Source: Tepidamorphus sp.
GTDB lineage: Bacteria > Pseudomonadota > Alphaproteobacteria > Rhizobiales > Tepidamorphaceae
Reading direction: 5' to 3'
NCBI GenBank assembly: GCA_028280885.1
Contig: JANQKY010000031.1
Coordinates: forward strand, 1 to 47,405
DNA length: 47,405 bases
Shown one piece after another: positions 1-8,221 of the stretch. A program made the translations under genes and the position numbers. Below the pieces are notes generated by a model, which ran no database searches, had not been told where the DNA came from, and saw nothing but the letters and a program-made list of their open reading frames with translations. Position 1 is the stretch's first letter. Every line of letters starts with the position of its first letter.

Positions 1-1
1 C

Positions 2-301
2 GGCGACTGCATGGAGGAATCGATCGACGACCTGTGCGCGATCGCCGGCGAGATCGGCCTGACCGGCACCCGGGTCTTCATGTTTCACGAGGGCCGGGAC
101 GCAATCGCCGAGCAGGCCTTCCGCGAGATCGCAAGGCTCACCAACGGTGCCTATTGCCGGTTTGACCAGGGCTCCGCGCATCACCTGCGCGAATTGCTGT
201 CGGCGGTCGCCGTCTATGCCGCCGGTGGCCGCACCGCGCTTGTCGACTATGGCCGCAAGAGCGGCGCCGGCGCCCAGCGCCTGCTGGAGCAGCTCAAGTA
301 A
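2..301 (+). CDS. VWA domain-containing protein, C-terminal part (5' end outside window)
   Basis: The reading frame is open from the first bases of the window and runs to a TAA at 299-301, so only about the last 99 residues are present. Near the start the frame reads GDCMEES, followed by a Rossmann-like segment (GTRVFMFHEGRD, FREIARLTNGAYCRF) and a tail typical of the C-terminal half of von Willebrand factor A domains in alphaproteobacterial proteins of this locus. VWA domains bind a divalent metal and mediate protein contacts; the metal-binding DxSxS motif would lie upstream and cannot be seen. The next gene, a membrane J-domain protein, starts 9 bases downstream, suggesting an operon. The ATG at 11 lies inside the domain and is unlikely to be a real start. 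The exact function is unknown. Confidence 0.72.
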   Translation, partial: GDCMEESIDDLCAIAGEIGLTGTRVFMFHEGRDAIAEQAFREIARLTNGAYCRFDQGSAHHLRELLSAVAVYAAGGRTALVDYGRKSGAGAQRLLEQLK

Positions 302-310
302 GGGAATGGA

Positions 311-1072
311 ATGGGCGCATTTCTGCTCGTCCTGATCGGGACCATCATCCTCATCCTGGTGTTGCGCGCCTTCGTCGAGGCCGATCCCGGCAACCTCGCG
401 TCGGGACTGAGGAAAGGGGCCGGCGTCATCCTGCTGCTGGCGGCGGTCGGCCTGGCGCTTGTCGGCCGCTGGGCCTTCGCGCTGCCGGCCGCCTTCGCCG
501 GCTTCTCGCTGCTCGGCTTCGGTCGCAATCCCTTCGCCGGCATTGGCGCGCGGACGCAGCGCAGCGCCGGCCAGTCCTCGACGGTGCGCTCGCCCTGGCT
601 CGAAATGCGGCTTGATCACGACACCGGCGAACTGGATGGCCGCGTCCTGCGCGGGCATTATTCCGGCGCGACGCTGAACGCGCTTGGCGAGGAGGATCTT
701 CTCGACCTGCTGGCCGAACTCGACGACGGGGAGAGCCGCCAGCTACTCGAAGCGTATCTCGACCGCCGGTCGCCCGGCTGGCGTGAAGACGCTGAGGCGT
801 ATGCCGGCGCGGGGCAGGGCGGTCCTGGCGGGGCGTCCGGCGAGCGGACCGAGCGACGCGATCGGCCGCAGGGCGGTGGCGGGCCAATGACGGAAGAGGA
901 AGCCTATCAGGTGCTTGGCGTGGCGCCGGGGGCCGACGAGACCGAAATCCGCCGCGCGCACCGGGAGCTGATGCTGAAGATGCATCCCGACCGGGGTGGG
1001 TCGACCTACCTTGCCGCGAAGATCAACGAGGCCAAGGAATTTCTGCTTCGAAGGCAGGGCCGCCGTTCCTGA
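311..1072 (+). CDS. Membrane-anchored J-domain (DnaJ-like) protein
   Basis: This 253-residue protein has two hydrophobic segments near the N-terminus (about residues 3-21 and 38-70), a variable, Gly-rich middle, and a C-terminal J-domain of about 60 residues. The J-domain carries the diagnostic HPD motif at residues 225-227 (KMHPDRGG), the loop that stimulates Hsp70 ATPase activity. The architecture, membrane anchor first and J-domain last, resembles DjlA/TIM14-like co-chaperones rather than canonical DnaJ: there is no zinc-finger or C-terminal substrate domain. It probably recruits DnaK to the inner membrane (inference). The ATG at 311 is preceded by an AAGGGA ribosome-binding site. It sits 9 bases after the VWA gene and is convergent with the carboxypeptidase gene. 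Confidence 0.8.
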   Translation: MGAFLLVLIGTIILILVLRAFVEADPGNLASGLRKGAGVILLLAAVGLALVGRWAFALPAAFAGFSLLGFGRNPFAGIGARTQRSAGQSSTVRSPWLEMRLDHDTGELDGRVLRGHYSGATLNALGEEDLLDLLAELDDGESRQLLEAYLDRRSPGWREDAEAYAGAGQGGPGGASGERTERRDRPQGGGGPMTEEEAYQVLGVAPGADETEIRRAHRELMLKMHPDRGGSTYLAAKINEAKEFLLRRQGRRS

Positions 1073-1096
1073 CCGTCTCATGGGGCTACCCTTCCT

Positions 1097-2476
1097 TCAG
1101 TGCCGGGCCGGAAAACAGCCGAAGGACTGACGTTTGAGCTGGGCGCAGGCCCCGCTCGCGCCGGACTGGTCAAAGCCGGCGAACCGGGCGCGCCACAGGG
1201 TCGTGCCGTTCTTCGACGTCGTCTCGGTGAACGCGGTGGCCGCCGACAAGAGCGAGGGCGCGCGGCTCTTGGCCCGGTTGAGCGCATCGATCGCCAACTG
1301 CTCCGAATTGAACGCCCCGACCTGGATGATCCAGCCGCCCCTGCTCGGCGGCGGCGAGGCGGACCCCATCTCCGTCTGTGTCGCCGCGACGGCGACCGCG
1401 GTGGGGGCTGGCGTGGGAATGGGAATGCCGGCCCTGGCGTTGCTCAAGCCGGACGCTGTGCCGGACTGGTTGACCGCTACCAGGGTTCCGGGCACCGATG
1501 TCGAGGGCACGACGATCTTCGGCACCGGCATCGTCTGCGCCGACGTCATGGAGACGGGAAGCGAGGGGTCCTCGGGTCGCGAACGCGGCAGCGGCGCGTT
1601 GGCGAACATCATCGTGCCGCCGCGCGAGGCATGTCGGATATGGGTTTCCAGCAGTTCGCGCATATGCGCGTCGCGGGTCGCCCCGCTGCGCCCGCCCATC
1701 ACGACGCCGACGATATGGCGTCCGTCGCGCCGCATCGAGGAGACCAGATTGAAGCCCGAGGCGCGGATATAGCCGGTCTTCAGCCCGTCGACGCCGGCAA
1801 CGCGGCCAAGCAGCTTGTTGTGGTTGCCGTAGGTCCTGCCCTTCCATTTGAACGAGCGGGTCTGGAAATAATAGTAGTATTTCGGGAACCGCCGCATCGT
1901 CTGGATCGCCAGCTTCGACATGTCGCGCGCCGTCGTGCTCTGGCCGGAATTGGGCAGGCCGTGCGGGTTGAGGAACTTGGTCTGCCGCATGCCGATCGAG
2001 TGGGCGGTACGGGTCATGCGGTTGGCGAAGCTGGACACCGAGCCGTTCAGGTTCTCCGCCACGACGACGGCGACGTCGTTCGCCGACTTGGTCACCAGCG
2101 CGCGGATCGCCTGGTCCACCGTGATCGTCTCGCCGGCCTTGATGCCGATCTTCGAGGGCGCCTGGCCGGCGGCATTGCTGGAGGCCTTGAGCGGCGTGTT
2201 CTTGGTGATCTTGCCTGCTTCCATGTCCTCGAACAGCAGGTAGATCGTCATGATCTTGGTCAGCGAGGCCGGATAGCGCCGGGAATCGGCATAACGCGAG
2301 AACAGCACCTTGCCGTTCTGCGCATCGATGACGAAGGCTGCGTATTTATCGTTGGCCAAAGCCGATTGCGGCGCCGCGACGGCGCCGATAAGGCCGCCGG
2401 CAAGCAACGCGATCGTCACCGCGCGCAGCCTCAACGCCCAAGGCCCAGCGCGAAGCACCCGGAGTACGCCGATCAT
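1097..2476 (-). CDS. D-alanyl-D-alanine carboxypeptidase (PBP5/6-like) with C-terminal SPOR domain
   Basis: A low-molecular-weight penicillin-binding protein that trims the terminal D-Ala of peptidoglycan stem peptides in the periplasm. From the start chosen here it has 459 residues: a signal peptide ending near ALA at about residue 41, the serine peptidase S11 domain with SxxK (SLTK, about 71-74), SAN (SANDV) and KTG (LKTGY) motifs, a Pro/Ala-rich linker, and a C-terminal SPOR domain (GWIIQVGAF onward) that binds septal denuded glycan. SPOR fusion to a DacC-like enzyme is typical of Hyphomicrobiales. I chose the ATG at 2474-2476 because AGGATGGGG lies just upstream and a signal peptide begins there. 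A start 10 codons earlier (2506) lacks a ribosome-binding site. It is divergent from the phasin gene. Confidence 0.9.
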   Translation of the reverse strand: MIGVLRVLRAGPWALRLRAVTIALLAGGLIGAVAAPQSALANDKYAAFVIDAQNGKVLFSRYADSRRYPASLTKIMTIYLLFEDMEAGKITKNTPLKASSNAAGQAPSKIGIKAGETITVDQAIRALVTKSANDVAVVVAENLNGSVSSFANRMTRTAHSIGMRQTKFLNPHGLPNSGQSTTARDMSKLAIQTMRRFPKYYYYFQTRSFKWKGRTYGNHNKLLGRVAGVDGLKTGYIRASGFNLVSSMRRDGRHIVGVVMGGRSGATRDAHMRELLETHIRHASRGGTMMFANAPLPRSRPEDPSLPVSMTSAQTMPVPKIVVPSTSVPGTLVAVNQSGTASGLSNARAGIPIPTPAPTAVAVAATQTEMGSASPPPSRGGWIIQVGAFNSEQLAIDALNRAKSRAPSLLSAATAFTETTSKNGTTLWRARFAGFDQSGASGACAQLKRQSFGCFPARH

Positions 2477-2839
2477 GGATCGATCCCCATCCTGTCTCGC
2501 ATGCACGCATCGACGTCACGTCTGGGAGGTTCCGGGGATATACCGATCCGGATACTGGCCCGGATACGGCAAAGCGGTCCGCCGCGGAACCCATGCGGCC
2601 GATCTTGGCTGGCCTTGCTACCCCATCCCGTCTTCGACACGAGCGATACTCAAAAACGTCCCAAATGCAGCTTTTCTGCGGCAAACGCCCGAAATGAGGC
2701 GATCACCGATTGGTCACAAGCGTAGCGGTGTTTGGGTTAGGAAAGCGTAAAGCGGTTGCAACGAATTCGACTGGCCGGCAGGTCCGGACACCGTGATTGC
2801 GATTGCGGCGGGGCCTTGAGGAAATCCGCGCCCTGAAAA

Positions 2840-2884
2840 ATTGTGCAGTGCAAAAAGATTCTTGACACGCATGCTGCAATGCAT
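2840..2884. promoter_or_regulatory. TGC/GCA-rich candidate PhaR-type operator cluster
   Basis: Just upstream of and across the phasin promoter lie TTGTGCAGTGCAA (about 2840-2852) and ATGCTGCAATGCAT (2871-2884), the second within the -35/-10 spacer. PhaR repressors that sense polyhydroxyalkanoate granules are known to bind TGC-rich dyads at phasin promoters in alphaproteobacteria. Assignment to PhaR here is inference: no phaR gene is in the window. Confidence 0.45.
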
Positions 2885-2889
2885 ATATT
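2862..2889 (+). promoter_or_regulatory. Strong sigma-70-type promoter of the phasin gene
   Basis: A perfect -35 box TTGACA (2862-2867) is followed after 16 bases by TATATT (2884-2889). It lies 103 bases upstream of the phasin ATG and is one of the best consensus promoters in the window, in keeping with the abundance of phasins in polymer-storing cells. Confidence 0.7.
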
Positions 2890-2992
2890 CCTTCCGCAAC
2901 GCAACAGGGTCGAGATTGCCGACCCGAAAGGTGCTTCCCGGAATACCGACAACCGGAATACCGAAACGATCATTCACGAAGGAGACCCGCCC

Positions 2993-3325
2993 ATGATCAA
3001 CGGTTTCGAAGATTTTCAGAAGATCGGCAAAGACAACATGGACCAGGCGATGAAGAACTTCGGTTCCTTCAGCAAGGGCATGCAGACGCTGGCCACCGAA
3101 ATGGCCGACTACTCCAAGAAGTCCTTCGAGGATGGCGCCGCCACCTTCGAGAAGCTGCTCGCCGCCAAGTCCGTCGACAAGGCCGTCGAGATCCAGTCCG
3201 ACTTCGTCAAGACCTCCTACGAGGGCTTCGTCGCCCAGGCCACCAAGGTCGGCGAGCTCTATGCCGATCTCGCCAAGGACGCCTACAAGCCGTTCGAAGG
3301 CATGGTCGCCAAGGCCGGCAAGTAA
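2993..3325 (+). CDS. Phasin family protein (polyhydroxyalkanoate granule-associated)
   Basis: A 110-residue, almost entirely helical amphipathic protein with the features of the phasin_2 family: it starts MINGFEDFQKIGKDNMD, has no Cys, and ends in an Ala/Lys-rich helix (YKPFEGMVAKAGK). Phasins coat intracellular polyhydroxyalkanoate granules and control their size and number. The ATG at 2993 is preceded by AAGGAG at ideal spacing; the longer open frame upstream runs through the promoter and is not used. The gene stands alone between its own promoter and a strong terminator at 3415. It implies that the organism stores polyhydroxyalkanoate, although no synthase is in the window. Confidence 0.88.
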   Translation: MINGFEDFQKIGKDNMDQAMKNFGSFSKGMQTLATEMADYSKKSFEDGAATFEKLLAAKSVDKAVEIQSDFVKTSYEGFVAQATKVGELYADLAKDAYKPFEGMVAKAGK

Positions 3326-3414
3326 GCCGCCTCAAAGCGAGCGTCATCAGACAGCGCCGCCTGCGTATCGGCGGCACCTCCGCGCAGTATCGTTTCGCGT
3401 CGCGTGGAGCGTCA

Positions 3415-3447
3415 GGGTCCGGCCGACCGGCCGGACCCTTGTTTTTT
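3415..3447 (+). terminator. Rho-independent terminator of the phasin gene
   Basis: A perfect 10-bp stem (GGGTCCGGCC at 3415-3424 and GGCCGGACCC at 3429-3438) with a GACC loop is followed by TTGTTTTTT. It lies about 90 bases after the phasin stop codon. Confidence 0.88.
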
Positions 3448-3511
3448 AAGGTCCTGGCTTTTAACAGCCCCATTCTCCCTTGCCGGCGGTGGCCTTGCCG
3501 TTGTCACGCAC

Positions 3512-3562
3512 GACTGTCCGTTTCAGCGTGGGCATGGCTTCGGTTTTCAGTCCCGCCACCCC
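3512..3562 (+). repeat. Dispersed repeat family 2, copy 1
   Basis: This roughly 51-bp segment (ACTGTCCGTTTCAGCG, then GGTTTTCAG, then GCCACCCC) matches the reverse complement of 19334-19385. The shared blocks include TTCAGCG, TGGCTT, GTTTTCAG and GCCACCCC. Non-coding. Confidence 0.6.
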
Positions 3563-3656
3563 CTCAGATGTCACCCCCGCGCAGGGGGATCCAGTAAGAT
3601 ATTGCGTTTGCTCAGGTCTTCGATCGTGCTCCAGATGCAAGCACAGGGGGTACTGG

Positions 3657-3684
3657 ATCTCCGATCAACTCGGGGATGACAGCT
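3657..3684 (+). repeat. Dispersed repeat family 4, copy 1
   Basis: CCGATCAACTCGGGGATGAC followed by AGCTG. It matches the copies at 3912-3942 and 19302-19331, whose common core is CCGAnCAAGTCGGrGATGAC followed by rGC. Confidence 0.5.
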
Positions 3685-3717
3685 GTACAGGTTGCGGCGG
3701 GACACCACGCTCTCCCT

Positions 3718-3769
3718 CGTCATCCCGGAAGTCGCGACAGCGACTATCCGGGATCGGAGCACCCGGACG
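3718..3769 (+). repeat. Dispersed repeat family 3, copy 1
   Basis: A 52-bp unit beginning CGTCATCCCGG and ending GATCGGAGCACCCGGACG. By eye about 45 of 52 positions match the reverse complement of 18816-18867, including the invariant TATCCGGGATCGGAG core. Confidence 0.7.
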
Positions 3770-3911
3770 CCCGCCGGTGTTCTCAATCGATGGATCGATG
3801 GCTCCCCGATCCCGGCTCGGCCTGCCGGCCGTCCGGGATGACGATTGAGAGGCAGTGACCTGCTCTCCCACAGCGGCGTTTGTCGGCCCCGTCCCGGCAA
3901 TCCCTGAACAC

Positions 3912-3942
3912 AATTGCCCGATCAAGTCGGGGATGACGGCTG
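3912..3942 (+). repeat. Dispersed repeat family 4, copy 2
   Basis: TTGCCCGATCAAGTCGGGGA followed by TGACGGCTG. It is nearly identical to 19302-19331 and similar to 3657-3684. Confidence 0.55.
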
Positions 3943-4316
3943 AATTGGTGGATGGGCAGTGCGTGTCCCACCAAGGTCGTTTGCCGAAGACGTCATGTCG
4001 GGCAATCGGTTAATCGACGTTACCGAGATTAAACCGGACAGTGATGGTTATCGCGCCGGCCCGGTATTCCGTTCTGGAAATCCGCCGCATCGATGCCTAC
4101 TTTAATCGGGAACTGGAAAGGCGCGCGGCCGCGGCCTAGAATGCGGTTAACGGCCCGGGTGATTTGGGCCTGATCTGGCCTGGGCTCAAAAACAGGTGCG
4201 GACGGCGTCCGCAAGCTGTCTGTGTCGTCCAGGTGGTTGCGAAGTCAGGTGCGGGAGTGCGCGGAATAATGCAAGGATCGCTTTGGTCCGACGACGGGGA
4301 ATGGCGATCGGCGCGG

Positions 4317-4646
4317 ATGGCGCGAGACGAGGACGATGATCCGGGTGACGGCTTCGGGCTGGAAACGGTCACCAAGACGCGGCCCAAGACCAAGCGCCCG
4401 AATCTGTACCGTGTCCTGCTCCTGAACGACGACTACACGCCGATGGAGTTTGTCGTGCATGTGTTGGAGCGGTTTTTCAACAAGGGGCCCGACGAGGCCA
4501 CCACGATTATGCTGCACGTCCACCAGAACGGGGTCGGCGAATGCGGTATCTATACGTATGAAGTCGCCGAAACCAAGGTGACCCAGGTCATGGATTTCGC
4601 GCGAAAGCATCAACATCCCTTACAGTGCGTTATGGAAAAGAAGTAG
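4317..4646 (+). CDS. clpS: ATP-dependent Clp protease adaptor ClpS
   Basis: ClpS delivers N-end-rule substrates (N-terminal Phe, Tyr, Trp, Leu) to ClpAP. The core is unmistakable: [18 protein letters not shown] contains the [10 protein letters not shown] hallmark of the substrate pocket, followed by the [11 protein letters not shown] helix-strand and the C-terminal [20 protein letters not shown] region that docks onto ClpA. From the ATG at 4317 the product has 109 residues with a short acidic N-terminal tail (DEDDDPGDG), the part threaded into ClpA. An in-frame ATG at 4269 would add 16 residues; neither start has a strong ribosome-binding site, so the start is uncertain. clpA begins 10 bases after the stop, forming the standard clpS-clpA operon. 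Confidence 0.95.
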   Translation: MARDEDDDPGDGFGLETVTKTRPKTKRPNLYRVLLLNDDYTPMEFVVHVLERFFNKGPDEATTIMLHVHQNGVGECGIYTYEVAETKVTQVMDFARKHQHPLQCVMEKK

Positions 4647-4656
4647 GATCGGTCAC

Positions 4657-7101
4657 TTGCCATCGTTCTCGAGAAGTCTCGAACAAGCCCTGCATCGCGC
4701 GCTCGCTGTCGCCAACGAGCGCCATCATGAATACGCGACGCTGGAACACCTGCTGCTGGCCCTGGTCGACGACCAGGACGCCGCCGCCGTCATGCGCGCC
4801 TGCAATGTCGATATCGAGGCGTTGCGCAAGAACCTGAACGACTACATCGACAACGAGCTTGATAACCTGATCAACGATTCCGGCGATGATTCGAAACCGA
4901 CCGCCGGCTTCCAGCGGGTCATCCAGCGCGCCGTCATCCATGTCCAGTCGTCGGGCCGCGAGGAGGTGACCGGCGCCAATGTGCTGGTCGCCATCTTCGC
5001 CGAGCGCGAGAGCCATGCCGCCTTCTTCCTGCAGGAGCAGGACATGACGCGCTACGACGCGGTCAACTATATCAGCCACGGCATCGCCAAGCGGCCCGGC
5101 TATTCGGAGACGCGCACCGTGCGCGGCGCCGAGGAGGAGACGCCGGAGGCCGAGGAGGGCGGAGAGAAGAAGAAGTCCGACGCGCTCGAGGCCTATTGCG
5201 TCAACCTGAACGACAAGGCGCGCGACGGCCGGATCGATCCGCTGATCGGCCGCGAGGCCGAATTGCAGCGCACGATCCAGGTGCTGTGCCGCCGCCAGAA
5301 GAACAATCCGCTCTATGTCGGCGATCCCGGCGTCGGCAAGACGGCGATCGCCGAGGGTCTGGCCCGCCATATCGTCAATGGCGACGTGCCGGAGGTGTTG
5401 CAGCAGGCGACCATCTTCCAGCTCGACATGGGCACGTTGCTTGCCGGCACCCGCTATCGCGGCGATTTCGAGGAGCGTCTGAAGGCGGTCGACAAGGAGA
5501 TCGAGAAATATCCCGGCGCGATCATGTTCATCGACGAGACCCACACGGTGATCGGCGCCGGCGCCACCTCGGGCGGTGCGATGGACGCCTCCAACCTCCT
5601 CAAACCAGCACTTCAGAGCGGGCAGCTACGCTGCATCGGCTCGACCACCTACAAGGAATACCGCCAGCATTTCGAGAAGGATCGGGCGCTGGTGCGCCGC
5701 TTCCAGAAGATCGACGTCGCCGAGCCGACCGTGCCGGACGCCATCAAGATCCTCAAAGGCCTGAAGCCCTATTTCGAGGATTTCCACGGCATCAAATACA
5801 CCAACGATGCGATCAAGTCGGCCGTCGATCTGTCGTCGCGCTACATCCACGACCGCAAGCTGCCCGACAAGGCGATCGACGTGATCGACGAGACCGGCGC
5901 CTCGCAGATGCTGCTGCCGGCCTCCAAGCGCCGCAAGTCGATCGGCGTCAGGGAGATCGAGGCAACCGTCGCGACGATGGCCCGCATCCCGCCGAAAACG
6001 GTGTCGAAATCCGATTCCGAGGTGCTCGCCAATATCAACGAGAACCTCAAACGCGTGGTGTTCGGCCAGGACAACGCGATCGGCGCGCTGGCCGCGGCGA
6101 TCAAGCTTGCCCGCGCCGGCCTGCGCGAGCCCGAAAAGCCGATCGGCTCCTACCTGTTCTCCGGCCCGACCGGCGTCGGCAAGACGGAGGTCGCCAAGCA
6201 ACTCGCCAACCTGCTCGGCGTCGAATTGCTGCGCTTCGACATGTCGGAATACATGGAGCGCCACACCGTCTCGCGGCTGATCGGCGCGCCGCCCGGCTAT
6301 GTCGGCTTCGACCAGGGCGGCCTGTTGACCGACGGCGTCGACCAGCATCCCCATTGCGTGCTGCTGCTTGATGAGATCGAGAAGGCCCATCCCGACCTGT
6401 TCAACATCCTGTTGCAGGTGATGGACCACGGCAAGCTGACCGACCACAACGGCAAGCGCGTCGATTTCCGCAACGTCATCCTGATCATGACGACCAATGC
6501 CGGCGCCGCCGACATGGCGCGTGCGCCGATCGGTTTCGGCCGCACCAAGCGCGAGGGCGAGGACGAGGAAGCGATCACGCGGATGTTCTCGCCGGAGTTC
6601 CGCAACCGGCTCGACGCGACGATCGCCTTCGGCAACCTGCCGCCGGAGGTGGTGGCGATGGTCGTCGACAAGTTTGTGCTGCAACTGGAGGCGCAGCTGT
6701 CCGATCGCGGCGTGACGATCGAGCTGACGCCGGACGCCAACACATGGGTCGCCGAACGCGGCTATGACGAGCAGATGGGCGCCAGGCCGCTTGCCCGCGT
6801 CATTCAGGAGCACATCAAGAAGCCGCTCGCCGACGAGGTGCTGTTCGGCAAGCTGAAGGGCGGCGGCATCGTTCGCGTCATCACCCAGAAAGGCGAGGGC
6901 GGCGAGGAAGTGCTCGGCTTTGAGTTCCCCGAGCCTGAGCCCAAGCCCGCACCGCCGCCGAAATCGCGCAAGAAGGCGGCAAAGCCCAAGGCGCGGGCAA
7001 AAGACGCAAAGACGGACGGCTCCGACACGCCGGATAAGTCCGGATCCGGCGGCAGCAAGCGCGGCCCGCTCGTCCCGAAAATCCCGCTCGGCAGCGAATG
7101 A
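4657..7101 (+). CDS. clpA: ATP-dependent Clp protease ATP-binding subunit ClpA
   Basis: This 814-residue AAA+ unfoldase pairs with ClpP for regulated proteolysis in the cytosol. The order is: Clp-N double repeat (about 1-145), first ATPase domain with Walker A GDPGVGKT at 222-229 and Walker B around FIDETH, second ATPase domain with GPTGVGKT and LLLDEIEKAHPD, the ClpP-contact IGF loop (APIGFGR), the D2-small domain, and a Lys/Pro/Ala-rich C-terminal extension of about 60 residues. The start is a TTG at 4657, chosen because MPSFSRSLEQALH matches the conserved N-terminus exactly and no ATG or GTG fits. The residue after the first Walker B acidic pair is Thr where Ile or Leu is usual. It lies 10 bases after clpS. 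Confidence 0.96.
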   Translation: MPSFSRSLEQALHRALAVANERHHEYATLEHLLLALVDDQDAAAVMRACNVDIEALRKNLNDYIDNELDNLINDSGDDSKPTAGFQRVIQRAVIHVQSSGREEVTGANVLVAIFAERESHAAFFLQEQDMTRYDAVNYISHGIAKRPGYSETRTVRGAEEETPEAEEGGEKKKSDALEAYCVNLNDKARDGRIDPLIGREAELQRTIQVLCRRQKNNPLYVGDPGVGKTAIAEGLARHIVNGDVPEVLQQATIFQLDMGTLLAGTRYRGDFEERLKAVDKEIEKYPGAIMFIDETHTVIGAGATSGGAMDASNLLKPALQSGQLRCIGSTTYKEYRQHFEKDRALVRRFQKIDVAEPTVPDAIKILKGLKPYFEDFHGIKYTNDAIKSAVDLSSRYIHDRKLPDKAIDVIDETGASQMLLPASKRRKSIGVREIEATVATMARIPPKTVSKSDSEVLANINENLKRVVFGQDNAIGALAAAIKLARAGLREPEKPIGSYLFSGPTGVGKTEVAKQLANLLGVELLRFDMSEYMERHTVSRLIGAPPGYVGFDQGGLLTDGVDQHPHCVLLLDEIEKAHPDLFNILLQVMDHGKLTDHNGKRVDFRNVILIMTTNAGAADMARAPIGFGRTKREGEDEEAITRMFSPEFRNRLDATIAFGNLPPEVVAMVVDKFVLQLEAQLSDRGVTIELTPDANTWVAERGYDEQMGARPLARVIQEHIKKPLADEVLFGKLKGGGIVRVITQKGEGGEEVLGFEFPEPEPKPAPPPKSRKKAAKPKARAKDAKTDGSDTPDKSGSGGSKRGPLVPKIPLGSE

Positions 7102-7121
7102 CGGCGGCGTGACCGCGAGCG

Positions 7122-7868
7122 GTGAGCGATAGAGACGACCCAACGTCGCTCTGGCAGGCGGCCCGGGCAGGCTCCGCCCGGGCCTTCAGCGTGCCCGGCG
7201 CGGTGCTGTTCGGCTCCTTCGTCGGCTTCGGCGCGCTCGCCCGTGCCTCGGGCCTGGAGCTCGGCCAGTCGCTGTTCATGACGGCCTTCATCTGGGCGCT
7301 GCCCAGCCAGGTCGTCCTTGTCGACCAGATCGGTTCGGGCGCAGGCCTCGTCGCCTCGGCCGTCGCGGTCACGCTGACCGCGATCCGCCTGCTGCCGATG
7401 ACGGTCTCGGTCCTGCCGGTGGTCGCCTCCCGGTCCCATTCGATCCCGCTGAAGATGCTGATGGCGCATTTCGTCGCCGTCACGGTGTGGATCGAGACGA
7501 TGCGCCGGGTTCCGGACTTAAGCCGCGACGTTCGCGTCCCCTATTATCTCGGCCTGTCGTTCACGCTGGTCAGTATCTGCATGGTCGCCAACGCACTCGG
7601 CTTCTCCCTGTCCGGCTCGGTCGGCGTCCCGGTCGCGGCCGCGCTGGTGCTGCTGACGCCGCTTTATTTCCTGCTGTCGATGCTGACGGCGGCCAAGGCC
7701 TCGGTCGACTGGCTGGCGGTCGCCGCCGGCATCTGCCTCGGCCCGGTCTTCTACACCTACGCGCCCGGTCTCGATCTTCTCTGGACCGGCCTTGTCGGCG
7801 GCACGCTCGCCTTCGGTTTGTCGCGGCTGCGGTTCGGCAGACAGGCCAAGCGCGAGGACGCCGGCTGA
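7122..7868 (+). CDS. AzlC family permease, large subunit of branched-chain amino acid exporter
   Basis: A 248-residue polytopic membrane protein with the AzlC signature near the N-terminus (AFSVPGAVLFGSFVGFGALA) and the conserved QVVLVDQIGSGA and TLTAIRLLPM segments. With the small AzlD subunit it exports branched-chain amino acids or analogues such as azaleucine; the true substrate here is unknown. It has about seven hydrophobic segments. The start is the GTG at 7122, with only a weak GCGAG upstream. The stop overlaps the ATG of the azlD-like gene by one base (TGATG), the usual coupling of this pair. It is 20 bases after clpA, so it may be read through from that operon. Confidence 0.88.
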   Translation: MSDRDDPTSLWQAARAGSARAFSVPGAVLFGSFVGFGALARASGLELGQSLFMTAFIWALPSQVVLVDQIGSGAGLVASAVAVTLTAIRLLPMTVSVLPVVASRSHSIPLKMLMAHFVAVTVWIETMRRVPDLSRDVRVPYYLGLSFTLVSICMVANALGFSLSGSVGVPVAAALVLLTPLYFLLSMLTAAKASVDWLAVAAGICLGPVFYTYAPGLDLLWTGLVGGTLAFGLSRLRFGRQAKREDAG

Positions 7869-8203
7869 TGGAGGCGTGGTGGTGGCCCTATCTGTTCATC
7901 CTGCTCGCCGGCACGCTTGCGACCGATATCTGGCGCTATCTCGGTGTCGCCTTCTCCCTCCGGCTGAACGAGCAGAGCATCGTGCTCGACTGGGTGCGGG
8001 CGGTCTCGACGGCGCTGGTCGCGGGGCTCGTGGCGCGGCTTATCGTCTTTCCGCTCGGCGCGCTGGCCGAAACGTCGCTGGCAATCCGGCTTGGCGCGGT
8101 CGCGGTCGGCCTGGCGGTTTTCTTCGCGCTCAGGCGCCACATGCTCGCCGGCATCGCGGCAGGCGAAGCGGTGTTGCTGGCAGCGCTCTATCTCTATCCG
8201 TAG
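7868..8203 (+). CDS. AzlD family protein, small subunit of branched-chain amino acid exporter
   Basis: A 111-residue membrane protein of about four hydrophobic segments (WWWPYLFILLAGTLATDIWR, then VSTALVAGLVARLIV, AIRLGAVAVGLAVFFALR, GIAAGEAVLLAALYL). Length, composition and the ATDIWRYLG motif fit AzlD, the obligate partner of AzlC. It overlaps the azlC stop by one base, implying translational coupling. The frame is open far upstream, but that part is only the shadow of azlC. It is convergent with the HIT gene, whose end is 18 bases away. Confidence 0.85.
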   Translation: MEAWWWPYLFILLAGTLATDIWRYLGVAFSLRLNEQSIVLDWVRAVSTALVAGLVARLIVFPLGALAETSLAIRLGAVAVGLAVFFALRRHMLAGIAAGEAVLLAALYLYP

Positions 8204-8221
8204 CCGTCCCGGCAGAGGCTG

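Larger units (their letters stand above)
2477..2992. other. Divergent intergenic region between carboxypeptidase and phasin genes
   Basis: This stretch of 516 bases has no convincing gene. The phasin-proximal 160 bases are AT-richer than the surroundings and carry a strong sigma-70-like promoter and several TGC/GCA motifs, listed separately. The carboxypeptidase-proximal half presumably contains that gene's promoter, but I see no clear -35/-10 pair. Open frames inside it have no ribosome-binding sites and no recognisable content. Confidence 0.6.
3448..4268. other. Gene-free block of dispersed repeat fragments upstream of clpS
   Basis: No gene is supported here. The stretch contains copies of three short repeat families that recur at 18.8-19.4 kb (listed separately), with CGTCATCCCGG at 3718 and an inverted CCGGGATGACG at 3832 framing a REP/BIME-like unit. 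The last 200 bases before clpS (about 4060-4268) hold no repeat and probably carry the clpSA promoter. TAGAAT at 4137-4142 is a possible -10 box, but its -35 partner is weak. Confidence 0.6.

Noticed and set aside
1100..2725. A 541-codon plus-strand frame opposite the carboxypeptidase gene
   Set aside because: The opposite strand has an intact enzyme with all catalytic motifs, and the plus-strand translation is low-complexity Arg/Gly/Asp.
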